Shown here piece by piece: positions 8,101-15,040 of a DNA stretch of 64,000 nucleotides. Positions within the stretch are counted from its first letter, which is position 1, and each line of letters starts with the position of its first letter. Source of the DNA: Gammaproteobacteria bacterium. Lineage in GTDB: Bacteria; Gemmatimonadota; Gemmatimonadetes; Longimicrobiales; Gaopeijiaceae. The DNA lies in assembly GCA_028821195.1 (NCBI GenBank), contig JAPPHB010000020.1:31751-95750 (forward strand). Reading direction: 5' to 3'. The position numbers were made by a program, and so were the translations under genes. The notes beneath the pieces are model-generated. The model worked only from the letters and a program-made list of their open reading frames with translations, was not told the DNA's origin and ran no database searches.

Positions 8101-10892
8101 GCGATCCGCCGCCGGGCTTCCCCCGCGAACAGTCCCTCGAACCCGACCGGAAGCCCGGCCTCGTAGGCACCCGCGACCGCCTCCGCGAAGCCCCCGCCAT
8201 CCCGGGGCGCCTCCGGGTCGTCGGAGGGAGGGCTCAGCGTCGAGACCACCGCGGGGGCCGGGGTGCCGGGCGACTCCGGCCAGGCCGACAGCGCCATCGG
8301 GGCCAGCACCGAGCGTGGTCCGATCTCCACCACCAGATCCACACCCAGCTCCGCGAGCGATTCCACGCCGCTGGCGAACGCCACGGCCTCGCGCGCGTGA
8401 CGCGTCCAGTAGGAGCCGTCGAGGGTCTGGCCGGACTCGACCGGCCGGCCGGTCAGGTTGCTCACCACGGTCAGGAAAGGGGAGGCGACCGCCACGCCCT
8501 CCAGGGACTCTCCCAGAGCGGGGAGGATGGGCTCCACCAGGGCGCTGTGGAACGCCTTCCTGGTGTTCAGGCGCCGTACCCGAATCCCCTCCGCGTCGAA
8601 GTTCCTGGAGATGGTTTCGATTTCCTCAACGGGGCCGCTGACCACCTGGTGGGTGCCGTTGTCGCCGGAGATGCTGAGTCCAACGCCACCGGACACGGCG
8701 TTGTGTGCCTGCACGGCTGCCGCCACCCGCGCGGAGGGTGCGAACACCGCGGCCATGGCCCCGTCGGCCATTCCCGACATCAGCGCGCCGCGCGCACAGG
8801 CGAAGCGCATGCCGTCCTCCAGGCTGAACACGCCCGCCGCCTGCGCCGCCGCCAGTTCGCCGACGCTGTGACCCACCACCACGGCGGGGCGCACTCCCAC
8901 GCTCGACCAAAGGGCGGTCAGCGCGCACCCCAGCGCGTAGAGCGCCGGCTGCTCCCAGGCGGTGTCGCCCAGTTCTCCCTCCGACCCGCCACGGCCGAAC
9001 ATGACATCCAGCAGAGAGGCGCCCCTTTCGTCGCGGACCACCGATTCGCAACGGTCGAGGACGGCTCGAGCCACGGGCTCCGTCTCGTACAGTGCCCGGC
9101 CCATCCCGACCCACTGGCTTCCCTGTCCGGTGTAAGCGAACGCCACCTTTCCGGCGGCGCCCGGCCCTGGAATGTCCCCGCCTTCCGTCACTGCCTCCAG
9201 CTGCCCGCGGAGTGACGCGGCGTCCCGGAACACCACCCCGGCGCGATGATCGAAATGGCTGCGCCCCACGCCCGCGGTCCACGCCATGTCCGACAGAAGC
9301 GGTTCCGCGTCGGCTCCTTCCATGGCCAGTTGGTCAGCCCGTTCCTTGAGCCACGACAGATACCGCCCGGCCGATTCCCGCAGCGCGGTCTCCGACTTGC
9401 CGGACAGAGGCAGCAAACGCGCCTGGCGCGCCTGCAGGGCTCGGTCGGGCAACTGCAGATGCCCCAGAGTCGCGGGAAGCGACACCTGGACCGATTGCCG
9501 CGACCCCGCCGCCAGGGGACCCCCTTCATCCGCAGCCCCGTTCGCGCCGCGATACTCCTGAACTACGAGGTGAGCGTTCGTTCCGGAGATGCCGAAGCAA
9601 TTGACCCCGGCCACCCGCGGGCGGCCCGGACGGTCCGGCCAGTCCATCGTCTCCGAAGTGATGCGCAGCGGCATGCGATCCCAGTCCACCGCCGGGTTGG
9701 GATCGTGGAAATGCAGGTGCTTCGGGATGATGCCTCGCCTGACCACCAGCGCCGCCTTGATGAGCCCGACGACGCCCGCCGCCGACTCCAGATGGCCTAC
9801 GTTCGTCTTCACGGAACCGATCAGCAGCGGGTCCCGGGCGTCGCGTCCCCTGCCGTAGACGCTGGATACGGCGTTCAGCTCGATCGGATCGCCGACCGCG
9901 GTTCCCGTCCCATGCGCCTCGACGTAGTCCACCTCCAGCGGATCGACGCCCGCCTGGAACAATGCGTCCTCCATGACCTGTTCCAGCGCGGGAGTGTTGG
10001 GCACGGTGAGCCCGACGCCGGTCCCCCCGTGGTTTACCACCGAGCCCCGGATCACCGCCCAGATCCGGTCCCCGTCCGCCTCGGCGTCGCTCAGGCGCTT
10101 GAGGACCACGACCCCGCAGCCCTCGGCGCGAACGTAGCCGTTCGCGGAGGCATCGAAGGTCTTGCACTGCCCATCGGGGGACAGCATCATCGCGTCTGCG
10201 CGCAGCTCGTAGATGCGCCCGTTGAGGATGGCCTGCACGCCGCCCGCAATGGCGAGATTCGCCTTGCCCTGCTGCAGATCTGCGACCGCGTCGTTGATCG
10301 CCACCATCGCGGAGGCGCAGGCGGCGTCCACCGCCTTGGCCGGCCCGGTCAGCCCGAGCACGAAGGAGACACGCCCGGCGGTCCCGTTCAGGTTCGTCCC
10401 GCTCAGCGCGTACAGGCACGCCGCGGCCTCCGCGGGCTTGGCCGAATCGACCACCAGCATTCGGTACTCGTCGTTGCTGATCCCGGAGTAGACGCCGGTG
10501 CGGCTCTCTTTCAGGCGATCCGGGTCGATGCCCGCGTCTTCAAGCGCCTGCCAGCTCACCTCCAGCATCATGCGCTGCTGTGGATCGAGGAGCTCGGCCT
10601 CTACAGGAGAAATCCGGAAAAAGGCGTCGTCGAACCGGTCGATGTCGTCGACGAAGGCGCCGAAGCGGCAGCCCTCGCTCTGGACCGCATTGTCGCCGAA
10701 GATCTGGCCCCAGCGCCCCTCCCCGGAACCGGGCACCCCCTCGACCACAGCGTTTCCGCCGGTCTCCAGCAGGCGCCAGAAGGCTTCGATATCGTTTGCG
10801 CCGGGGAACCGGCACGCCATGCCGATGATGGCGATCGGCTCTCCGGATCCGGACGCAGGCTTGGAGGCTGAATCAGGCCTGGAAGCTGACAT
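4584..10892 (-). CDS. Type I polyketide synthase, N-terminal half (KS-AT-DH-cMT-KR0)
   Basis: Starts at ATG 10892, with GGAGG at 10902-10906. Domains: KS residues about 17-440 with Cys192 (DAACASA), VEAHGTGT and NVGHLESAAG; AT about 557-870 with Ser676 in GHSVG and KAFHS, an AFHS-type pattern that usually means malonyl-CoA; dehydratase about 955-1235 with His987 in HxxxGxxxxP and Asp1160 (DGCFQ); C-methyltransferase about 1400-1650 with SAM motif VVEVGAGTGSATAS; then a KR-like structural subdomain to about 1870. The frame stays PKS-like to EEPDWVLAPE (about 5195) and then turns to arginine-rich junk up to 4584, while the ER continues in another frame. One intact protein of about 3,400 residues is therefore implied. 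A cMT plus a full reductive loop predicts a reduced, alpha-methyl-branched acyl chain. Outline and size recall cMT-containing single-module lipid PKSs of sponge-associated bacteria; that is a comparison only. Confidence 0.9.
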   Translation of the reverse strand: MSASRPDSASKPASGSGEPIAIIGMACRFPGANDIEAFWRLLETGGNAVVEGVPGSGEGRWGQIFGDNAVQSEGCRFGAFVDDIDRFDDAFFRISPVEAELLDPQQRMMLEVSWQALEDAGIDPDRLKESRTGVYSGISNDEYRMLVVDSAKPAEAAACLYALSGTNLNGTAGRVSFVLGLTGPAKAVDAACASAMVAINDAVADLQQGKANLAIAGGVQAILNGRIYELRADAMMLSPDGQCKTFDASANGYVRAEGCGVVVLKRLSDAEADGDRIWAVIRGSVVNHGGTGVGLTVPNTPALEQVMEDALFQAGVDPLEVDYVEAHGTGTAVGDPIELNAVSSVYGRGRDARDPLLIGSVKTNVGHLESAAGVVGLIKAALVVRRGIIPKHLHFHDPNPAVDWDRMPLRITSETMDWPDRPGRPRVAGVNCFGISGTNAHLVVQEYRGANGAADEGGPLAAGSRQSVQVSLPATLGHLQLPDRALQARQARLLPLSGKSETALRESAGRYLSWLKERADQLAMEGADAEPLLSDMAWTAGVGRSHFDHRAGVVFRDAASLRGQLEAVTEGGDIPGPGAAGKVAFAYTGQGSQWVGMGRALYETEPVARAVLDRCESVVRDERGASLLDVMFGRGGSEGELGDTAWEQPALYALGCALTALWSSVGVRPAVVVGHSVGELAAAQAAGVFSLEDGMRFACARGALMSGMADGAMAAVFAPSARVAAAVQAHNAVSGGVGLSISGDNGTHQVVSGPVEEIETISRNFDAEGIRVRRLNTRKAFHSALVEPILPALGESLEGVAVASPFLTVVSNLTGRPVESGQTLDGSYWTRHAREAVAFASGVESLAELGVDLVVEIGPRSVLAPMALSAWPESPGTPAPAVVSTLSPPSDDPEAPRDGGGFAEAVAGAYEAGLPVGFEGLFAGEARRRIAVPGYPFQRRRHWLEAPRRRVLGAGHPLLGSRHETARGEVTFETELFPSDPEWLDDHRVFGRVVAPGALYGAMAVAASRAEGRGAAAVEDVQLHNALVFTEEHSGDGNGEAARRTQLVLDAGDPLASRRFQLFSRGGDDKWTMHVEGRVSPDGSPPKAPGRIDLDSLKARLSPMDVADYYRARAGTGVELGPSFRTLRRAWSAPGEALGEVSFPEGLGSNALDVHPLVLDGCFQVVGAARDLTGPHGSVTYLPFGWERCWLTTGRLPDQVVCHVRLSEASVAAEANADETPEVLTGELRIYDPQGRLLGGLSGYTVKRATRAALLSTVEGVNDLLYEVVWRERALPPGMPPADFFPSPAAVKSASRLFSEHLIEAGVDPDDRDALLTDLEHWSWSYALATLDALGWRRSRGAAVEPETLREQLRVMPEHSRVFRRMLEMLAKSGVLVEDGSGFVVALGSEDRWPEVLPPKPDAHAAVMARRYSHGLTEVGLFRRSGGALPKVLRGREDPLTLLFSSGEPTAADLYLKAPVARAANRLLEEAVRQLVDALPEGHRLRVVEVGAGTGSATASVLPLLPEGRFDYMYTDISAGFFSEAEARFGDGGGCIEYRPLDIEKDPVEQGFAAHGYDLLLASNVLHATRYLEETLGHCRRLLAPSGQLVALENLSGLGWMDLTFGQLDGWWRFADDYRPHHALASPAVWRRALGDAGFEGVEVLGVDEADTDRTPDKGVIVAQGPAEVREPPGAWILAADEGGAAAQLATDLAGRNQTVVLAGGGEPEGELPEPNGPGVFAATVEMQRRESWRSLIDSLPDDVPFSGVAHLMALDGAGQDATTGDVADDVERMGASALALAQGVADSGLTPEKGIWFVTRGAQVLERERGGELAGAVLWGFGKGVAREAAHLQPRMIDLDPGEMAPEPDLVNELLYPDSENHVIHRFGRRRVARLIRAESEAERLALPEEPDWVLAPESGRGVRPAVRAAAAGPSPGAQGSPRRRGRGRAQLLGRVPFPGVHRGRAAGQGDVWPHRRGRGRGVPGIGGRPRGRDGIRRVRADDDHPRGTGGFGSDGYLSDRTRDHPQRLRVGCPVLRVLRARARRAGSDSRGRGRRGSGRHPVGAGGGRGGLRHRERPQASVPALARRRARVRQPHHGVRRRDPRGDGRRRGGRRAEQPYR
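5186..5215 (-). other. Frameshift joining the two PKS frames
   Basis: Upstream of here the coding frame ends ...PDWVLAPE; the ER frame resumes GVFDRPYVQ. Removing one base from the G-rich stretch GGGCGGGG (plus strand 5185-5192, ccccgccc) restores a continuous linker. No stop or natural start explains a split at this point. It may be a real inactivating indel or a homopolymer consensus error. Confidence 0.8.
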
Positions 10893-11030
10893 GTTTCGTT
10901 TCCTCCGCTTCCCTCGAAGCGGATGTCGATACTCGTTCGCGTGAAGGGTGAGAGCGACCTGCGTTTGCGCACGGTCCCGCTACAAGGATAGCCGCACTCC
11001 GATGGAGTGGCAGCACCGCCCCGGCACGAC

Positions 11031-11064
11031 GAAGGCGCCGCCGGATCGATCCGACGGCGCCTTC
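11031..11064. terminator. Long hairpin in the PKS upstream region (terminator- or attenuator-like)
   Basis: GAAGGCGCCG (11031-11040) pairs with CGGCGCCTTC (11055-11064), and the interior carries the palindrome GGATCGATCC (11043-11052). The structure is nearly continuous and very GC-rich. On the plus strand it is followed by TTCCAGTGTTTT, weakly T-rich, as in an intrinsic terminator; on the minus strand, towards the PKS, there is no T-run. No plus-strand gene needs terminating here, so an attenuator or a structured leader is also possible. Confidence 0.4.
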
Positions 11065-11127
11065 TTCCAGTGTTTTCTGCTCAGCCCGGCACGATGGCCG
11101 CTGGCCCGAACAGATACGATCACTCGG

Positions 11128-11181
11128 CTAACGGCGATCGCTTGCCCATGCCAGGCTGAACAGGGTACTTGGACTAGACAA
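11128..11181 (-). CDS. Candidate 17-residue leader peptide upstream of the PKS
   Basis: A very strong Shine-Dalgarno on the minus strand (AAAAGGAGGTGATC, complement of plus 11184-11197) is followed at ideal spacing by TTG at 11181. The frame reads MSSPSTLFSLAWASDRR and stops with TAG at 11128. It lies about 235 nt upstream of the PKS start, with a long hairpin between. It could be a regulatory leader ORF, a very small peptide gene or a relic. An ATG frame at 11210 overlaps the region but has no ribosome site. There is no homology evidence; the call rests on the ribosome-binding site alone. The rest of 10893-11358 shows only hairpins. Confidence 0.35.
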   Translation of the reverse strand: MSSPSTLFSLAWASDRR

Positions 11182-11224
11182 TTGATCACCTCCTTTTCGT
11201 GAGTCGACATCGGGCCGAACACCG

Positions 11225-11240
11225 GCGGGCCCAGGCCCGC
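11225..11240. repeat. Perfect GC-rich inverted repeat after the M50 protease gene
   Basis: GCGGGCC and GGCCCGC are separated by two bases, giving a 6-7 bp stem. It lies about 120 nt beyond the M50 protease stop and about 25 nt before the strong Shine-Dalgarno of the PKS leader. There is no T-tract, so if it terminates transcription it probably does not act as a classical intrinsic terminator. Confidence 0.35.
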
Positions 11241-11358
11241 GGTCCGTCGGAGAACGCCATCTGAGCGATTCCCCAGCGGCCCGCCACCCCCTAATGGAGC
11301 AGTTGCCGGAAATTACATGGCCGTGGCGCCTGCGGCAAGCGAGGGGCCGGTGGGCTCC

Positions 11359-12030
11359 CTACGCTTCCCGGAACGCCTTGCGGAAGAGCATGAGGGCGAC
11401 CGCGATGGCGATCCCGATCCACAGGAAGCCCCAGACCATGGTGGGGACGCCGGTCATCTCGGCGAGCATGCGCGCGTCGGACTGGAGTTCCGGGCGGTCG
11501 ATGATGTCGCTCTTGATGTCCAGGATGGCGTACAGGCAGCTGGTGAGCCCGAGCGCGGTGAGCAGTACCCGGTTCGCCCGCGGCGGCAGCTTTGCCGCCG
11601 AGGTGAAGAGGGCTAGCCCGAAGAGCAGGCCGAAGCCGAAGCCGAACCCGTTGCGCACGTACAGCAGGGTGAGCACGACCACCATCACGCCCACCGCGCC
11701 GACGATCCACCGTGACGGCCGGGCGCCGGCGCGCGCGCCCATGAGCAGCAGCGCGCCCCAGCCCAGGCTGCCCAGGTATCCGGCGGACAGTGTCACGAAC
11801 GCGTTCCCGCCGGGACAGTAGCACACGCCGCCCTGGGCCGGGTCGAGTTCGATGGCCTGGATGGTGCCCCCGGTGGCGAGGGCCGCGATGCCGTGGCTGA
11901 TCTCGTGGAGGAGCACCACGAAAACCTTCAGTGGGTAGACGATGGGTGTGTCCCATGCAAACCAGATCGCTCCGAAATAGAGGGCGAAGCCGGCGAGGAA
12001 GACGAGGCGTCGTTTGGTCTGGGAACTCAT
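11359..12030 (-). CDS. M50-family (site-2-protease-like) membrane metallopeptidase
   Basis: A protein of 223 residues from ATG 12030 (MSSQTKRRLVF), placed at the onset of the first membrane helix; the longer upstream frame is arginine-rich shadow. Zinc motif HEISHG is at residues 42-47, at the end of a helix-rich N-terminus. Further helices include FVTLSAGYLGSLGWGALLL, VGVMVVVLTLLY and a C-terminal MVWGFLWIGIAIAVAL segment. This fits the M50B-like peptidase group (PF13398 type), integral inner-membrane zinc proteases. A cytoplasmic or periplasmic PDZ domain is absent, so it is a minimal form. The downstream second metal-ligand motif of classic S2P is not obvious. Substrate unknown. Confidence 0.8.
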   Translation of the reverse strand: MSSQTKRRLVFLAGFALYFGAIWFAWDTPIVYPLKVFVVLLHEISHGIAALATGGTIQAIELDPAQGGVCYCPGGNAFVTLSAGYLGSLGWGALLLMGARAGARPSRWIVGAVGVMVVVLTLLYVRNGFGFGFGLLFGLALFTSAAKLPPRANRVLLTALGLTSCLYAILDIKSDIIDRPELQSDARMLAEMTGVPTMVWGFLWIGIAIAVALMLFRKAFREA

Positions 12031-12125
12031 GCGGGGTAGGTACGTCCGCAGCAGGCGACGGGTTCCGGGGACTTCTGGTTCCCGGGGAATGACCAGCGGT
12101 TTCGCCGCCCGGCGCACGAGGAGCG

Positions 12126-13094
12126 TCAGGGCGCTCGGTCTTCGAGGATGGCCGCGAGGACGCGAGCGTCGATGTTGCCGCCCGACACCACCGCGACGAT
12201 CGGGCCGTCGCCGACGCCGGGAAGACCCGCCAGTCCCGCCGCGACCGCCGCCCCGCCCGCCCCCTCCGCGACCACGTGCGCGCGCTCGGCGAGCAGCCGG
12301 ATCGCCCCGCAGACGTCCTCGAGCGACACGACCCGCGACCCCGCCAGGAGCGCGCGGGCCAGCGGCCACATCGCGGGCAGCAGGCCGGCGCCCCCGATCC
12401 CGTCCACGAACGACCGCGTGTACGCAACGTCCACCGGCCGGCCCGCCCGGAGCGACGCCGCCAGGGGGGCCGCCGTCTCCACTTCGGCCGCGAACACCCG
12501 CGCGTCCGGCCGGAGCGCCCGCACGGCCGTGGCGATCCCGCAGGAGAGCCCGCCCCCGCCGAACGGAACCACCACCGCGCGCACCCCCGGCAGGTCCTCC
12601 ACGATCTCGAGCCCGATGGTGCCGTTGCCGGCGATCACGGCCGGGTCGCTGACCGGGTGGACGAAGAAGCCGTCCTCGCCCGGATGGCCGTGGTCGCGCA
12701 GGACCGTCCACCACTCGGCGAACGGTACCGGGACGGCGGTTGCTCCCAGCCGGGCGATGGCGTCCAGCTTGGCCGCGGGCGCGGTGTCCGGGACGATCAC
12801 CCGGCAGGGGATCCCGCGCCGGCCGGCCTCGTACGCGACCCCCTGGGCCATGTTGCCGGCGCTTCCGGTGTAGACCCCGCGCGCCAGCCGGGCGCGGTCG
12901 GCGAGCGCCATGGCGTTGGCGGCCCCCCGGATCTTGAACGACCCGATGGGCTGCAGGCACTCGAGCTTGAGCCACACCTCGGCAGACGCCCCTGCCGCCT
13001 CCAGACGCACCAGCGGCGTGCGGATGGCGGCTCCGGCGATGCGCTCGCGCGCAGCTCGGATGTCGGCCAGGTCGATGGGGCCGACCGGCTTCAT
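12126..13094 (-). CDS. PLP-dependent threonine/serine dehydratase-like enzyme
   Basis: A fold-type II PLP enzyme of 322 residues. Schiff-base Lys lies in PIGSFKIRGA, the cofactor phosphate loop in VVPFGGGGLSCG, and the N-terminus has the typical DIRAARERIAGAAIRTPL. There is no C-terminal ACT regulatory domain, so it resembles catabolic TdcB or serine racemase-type enzymes more than biosynthetic IlvA. ATG 13094 is preferred because it matches the family N-terminus; an in-frame GTG at 13151 would overlap the upstream creatininase-like gene's stop and add 19 residues. Likely reaction: deamination of L-threonine or L-serine to 2-oxobutanoate or pyruvate. Substrate choice among Thr, Ser and 3-hydroxyaspartate is not resolvable here. 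Confidence 0.85.
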   Translation of the reverse strand: MKPVGPIDLADIRAARERIAGAAIRTPLVRLEAAGASAEVWLKLECLQPIGSFKIRGAANAMALADRARLARGVYTGSAGNMAQGVAYEAGRRGIPCRVIVPDTAPAAKLDAIARLGATAVPVPFAEWWTVLRDHGHPGEDGFFVHPVSDPAVIAGNGTIGLEIVEDLPGVRAVVVPFGGGGLSCGIATAVRALRPDARVFAAEVETAAPLAASLRAGRPVDVAYTRSFVDGIGGAGLLPAMWPLARALLAGSRVVSLEDVCGAIRLLAERAHVVAEGAGGAAVAAGLAGLPGVGDGPIVAVVSGGNIDARVLAAILEDRAP

Positions 13095-13143
13095 CCCGCG
13101 GCAGCCCCCGGACGAACCCGCCTCTCGCGGTGCCCGCGCGGAT

Positions 13144-13908
13144 TCATCCACGGACTGCCCGGAACGCGGCCACGATGCCTTCCGCCGCGCGGGCGATGCA
13201 CCGCTCCCCGATCTCGCGGCTCATCCCGCGGGGGTCGCCGAGCACGCCGTTGAGCGTGACCGCGCGCAGTCCCTCCTCGAAGATTCGCTCCGCCAGCGCC
13301 GCGTCGAAGCCGCCGACGTACCCCGCCTCGGCCAGCTCCTCACGCACCAGGTCGGGCCGGATGCACAGCATCTCGGAGCTTTCGGCGATGTCGGCGTGAC
13401 CTCCCACGCGATCGTCGAGGCCGGGCGCCACCTCCCGCACCGCACCCTGCCACAGCCCCACGAACTCGAGCAGGTCGGTATATGCGTGCACCGCGCAATC
13501 GGGGGCGCCGGCGGCCCGTAGTTCGTCGAGCATGGCCGCCAGGGGCGCGAAGTTGCCTCCGTGGGACGGCACAAGATAGACGGTGCGGAAGCCGTGGCGA
13601 GCGAGGCTGCCCACATAGTCCACGCAGATGGCCTTGAGGGTGTCCGTGCTCACCGAAATCGTGCCTGGAAACGCCATGTGGTGCTCAGAGCAGCCCACAC
13701 GAATCGTGGGGCCCACGAGACTGCGCCCCAGACGGCGCGCCACCTCGAGCGCGAGCCGGTCGCCACGCGCCGCGTCCACCAGCAGCGGCAAGTGAGGGCC
13801 GTGCTGTTCGATCGCCCCCACGGCCACCACGACCGAGGTGAATCCGCCAGCCAGAGCCCGTTCCACCTCGGGCCAGGTCATCTCTTCGAGGAGAAGGGTG
13901 TCCGCCAT
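13144..13908 (-). CDS. Creatininase-family amidohydrolase
   Basis: A protein of 254 residues with the family's metal signatures: AIEQHGPHLPL (Glu and His ligands) near residue 35, Asp in VDAARGD, PSHGGN in the centre, and GGHADIAESSEML in the C-terminal third. Family members hydrolyse cyclic or linear amides with two divalent metals (creatinine, formamidopyrimidine-type or pterin-type substrates). Start ATG 13908 (MADTLLLEEMTW) fits the family better than the in-frame ATG at 13935. Adjacent to the dehydratase on the same strand and probably co-transcribed. The real substrate is unknown; creatinine is only one possibility. Confidence 0.85.
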   Translation of the reverse strand: MADTLLLEEMTWPEVERALAGGFTSVVVAVGAIEQHGPHLPLLVDAARGDRLALEVARRLGRSLVGPTIRVGCSEHHMAFPGTISVSTDTLKAICVDYVGSLARHGFRTVYLVPSHGGNFAPLAAMLDELRAAGAPDCAVHAYTDLLEFVGLWQGAVREVAPGLDDRVGGHADIAESSEMLCIRPDLVREELAEAGYVGGFDAALAERIFEEGLRAVTLNGVLGDPRGMSREIGERCIARAAEGIVAAFRAVRG

Positions 13909-14119
13909 GCCCCAACCTATGCGGAGAAGAGGCATGTCTCCAGATCAAAGGCGGAGCCTGGGACGCGGGGTGCACGCCGGTCAACCGACTTGGCCGACCT
14001 GAGCGGGCCGGATATACTGCCTCACTCTCGTGCCACATCAGGGAGCAATCCAGAATGCCCGACGAAGCCGATCCCGAGCCGCGATCTCGTCGCGTGCGCA
14101 CCCCGGAGCGGAACTAGCC

Positions 14120-15040
14120 ATGCTGCGCCAGGTTCTGCTCTGGGCCTCCGAAAACGCATGGATGGAGCGGCAGATGCGCCGTCGCTCGTTCGCACGCCGG
14201 GCGGTGTCGCGCTTCATGCCGGGCGAGACGGCCGACGCGGCGCTGGGAGCGGCCCGGGGACTGGCCGGGCACGGCATCTCGACAGTGTTCACCAAGCTCG
14301 GCGAAGCCCTTGAGGACCGGGACGAGATCGAGAGGGTGGTACGGCACTACCTGAACCTGATCGACCGCATCGCGGCGGAGCAGCTACCCAGCCAGATCTC
14401 CATCAAGTTGACTCAGCTCGGCCAGGACCTCGGCGCGGAGGTTGCGCAGGCCAATCTGGAGCGGCTGGCGGCGGCCGCCGCCGCGCAGGGGGACGTCCTG
14501 TGGGTGGACATGGAGGCGTCGCCGTACGTCGACGAGACCCTGGACATCTTCACCGCCACGCTGGCTCGATTTCCCGACCTCGGTCTGTGTGTGCAGGCGT
14601 ACCTGTACCGCACGGCCGCGGACGTGGAGCGGCTGCTCGCGCTGGGAGCCCGTCTTCGGCTGGTGAAGGGGGCCTATCAGGAACCGGCGGAAATCGCCTG
14701 GCCCCGCAAGCCGGATGTGGACGAGAACTTCATGGTCCTGACCCGGCTCATGCTCGAAGGCGCGAATCCGGCCGCGCCCCACGGCGTCGCAACCCACGAC
14801 ACCGTCCTGCTCGGCCGCATCCTGGAGGAGGCGCGGGGAATGGGACTGCCCCGGGATGCGTTCGAAGTGCAGATGCTCTACGGGATTCGAACGCGGGAAC
14901 AACTGGCGCTGAGGGGGCGCGGCATCCCGGTTCGGGTTCTCGTGAGCTACGGTCCTCACTGGTATCCGTGGTACATGCGTCGCCTGGCGGAGCGGCCCGC
15001 CAACCTGGGATTCGTCATCCGCAGTGTCTTCACGCGATAG
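14120..15040 (+). CDS. Proline dehydrogenase
   Basis: A protein of 306 residues matching monofunctional PRODH, an FAD enzyme oxidising L-proline to 1-pyrroline-5-carboxylate at the inner face of the membrane. Visible hallmarks: SIKLTQLGQDLG, VDMEASPYVDETL, LCVQAYLYRT, LRLVKGAYQEPAEIAWP, VATHD, and the closing VRVLVSYGPHWYPWYMRRLAERPANLGFV, whose YxxRRxxER pattern contacts the proline carboxylate. ATG 14120 is chosen for the GGAG upstream and the family N-terminus; the frame is open 30 codons earlier. The P5C dehydrogenase needed to finish the pathway is not in the window. The next gene overlaps by 17 nt. Confidence 0.9.
   Translation: MLRQVLLWASENAWMERQMRRRSFARRAVSRFMPGETADAALGAARGLAGHGISTVFTKLGEALEDRDEIERVVRHYLNLIDRIAAEQLPSQISIKLTQLGQDLGAEVAQANLERLAAAAAAQGDVLWVDMEASPYVDETLDIFTATLARFPDLGLCVQAYLYRTAADVERLLALGARLRLVKGAYQEPAEIAWPRKPDVDENFMVLTRLMLEGANPAAPHGVATHDTVLLGRILEEARGMGLPRDAFEVQMLYGIRTREQLALRGRGIPVRVLVSYGPHWYPWYMRRLAERPANLGFVIRSVFTR

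Noticed and set aside
11184..11199. Sequence GATCACCTCCTTTT resembling the 3-prime end of 16S rRNA.
   Set aside because: No other 16S sequence precedes it; on the minus strand it is an ideal ribosome-binding site.
10980..11222. 80-codon minus-strand frame MFGPMSTHEKEV... covering the PKS leader.
   Set aside because: No ribosome site before its ATGs and no domain pattern; the strong site inside it points to the shorter TTG frame.
11298..11316. Similarity of ttgccggaaat here to the segment near 63938.
   Set aside because: Short and in one case coding; no extended repeat around it, so treated as chance.
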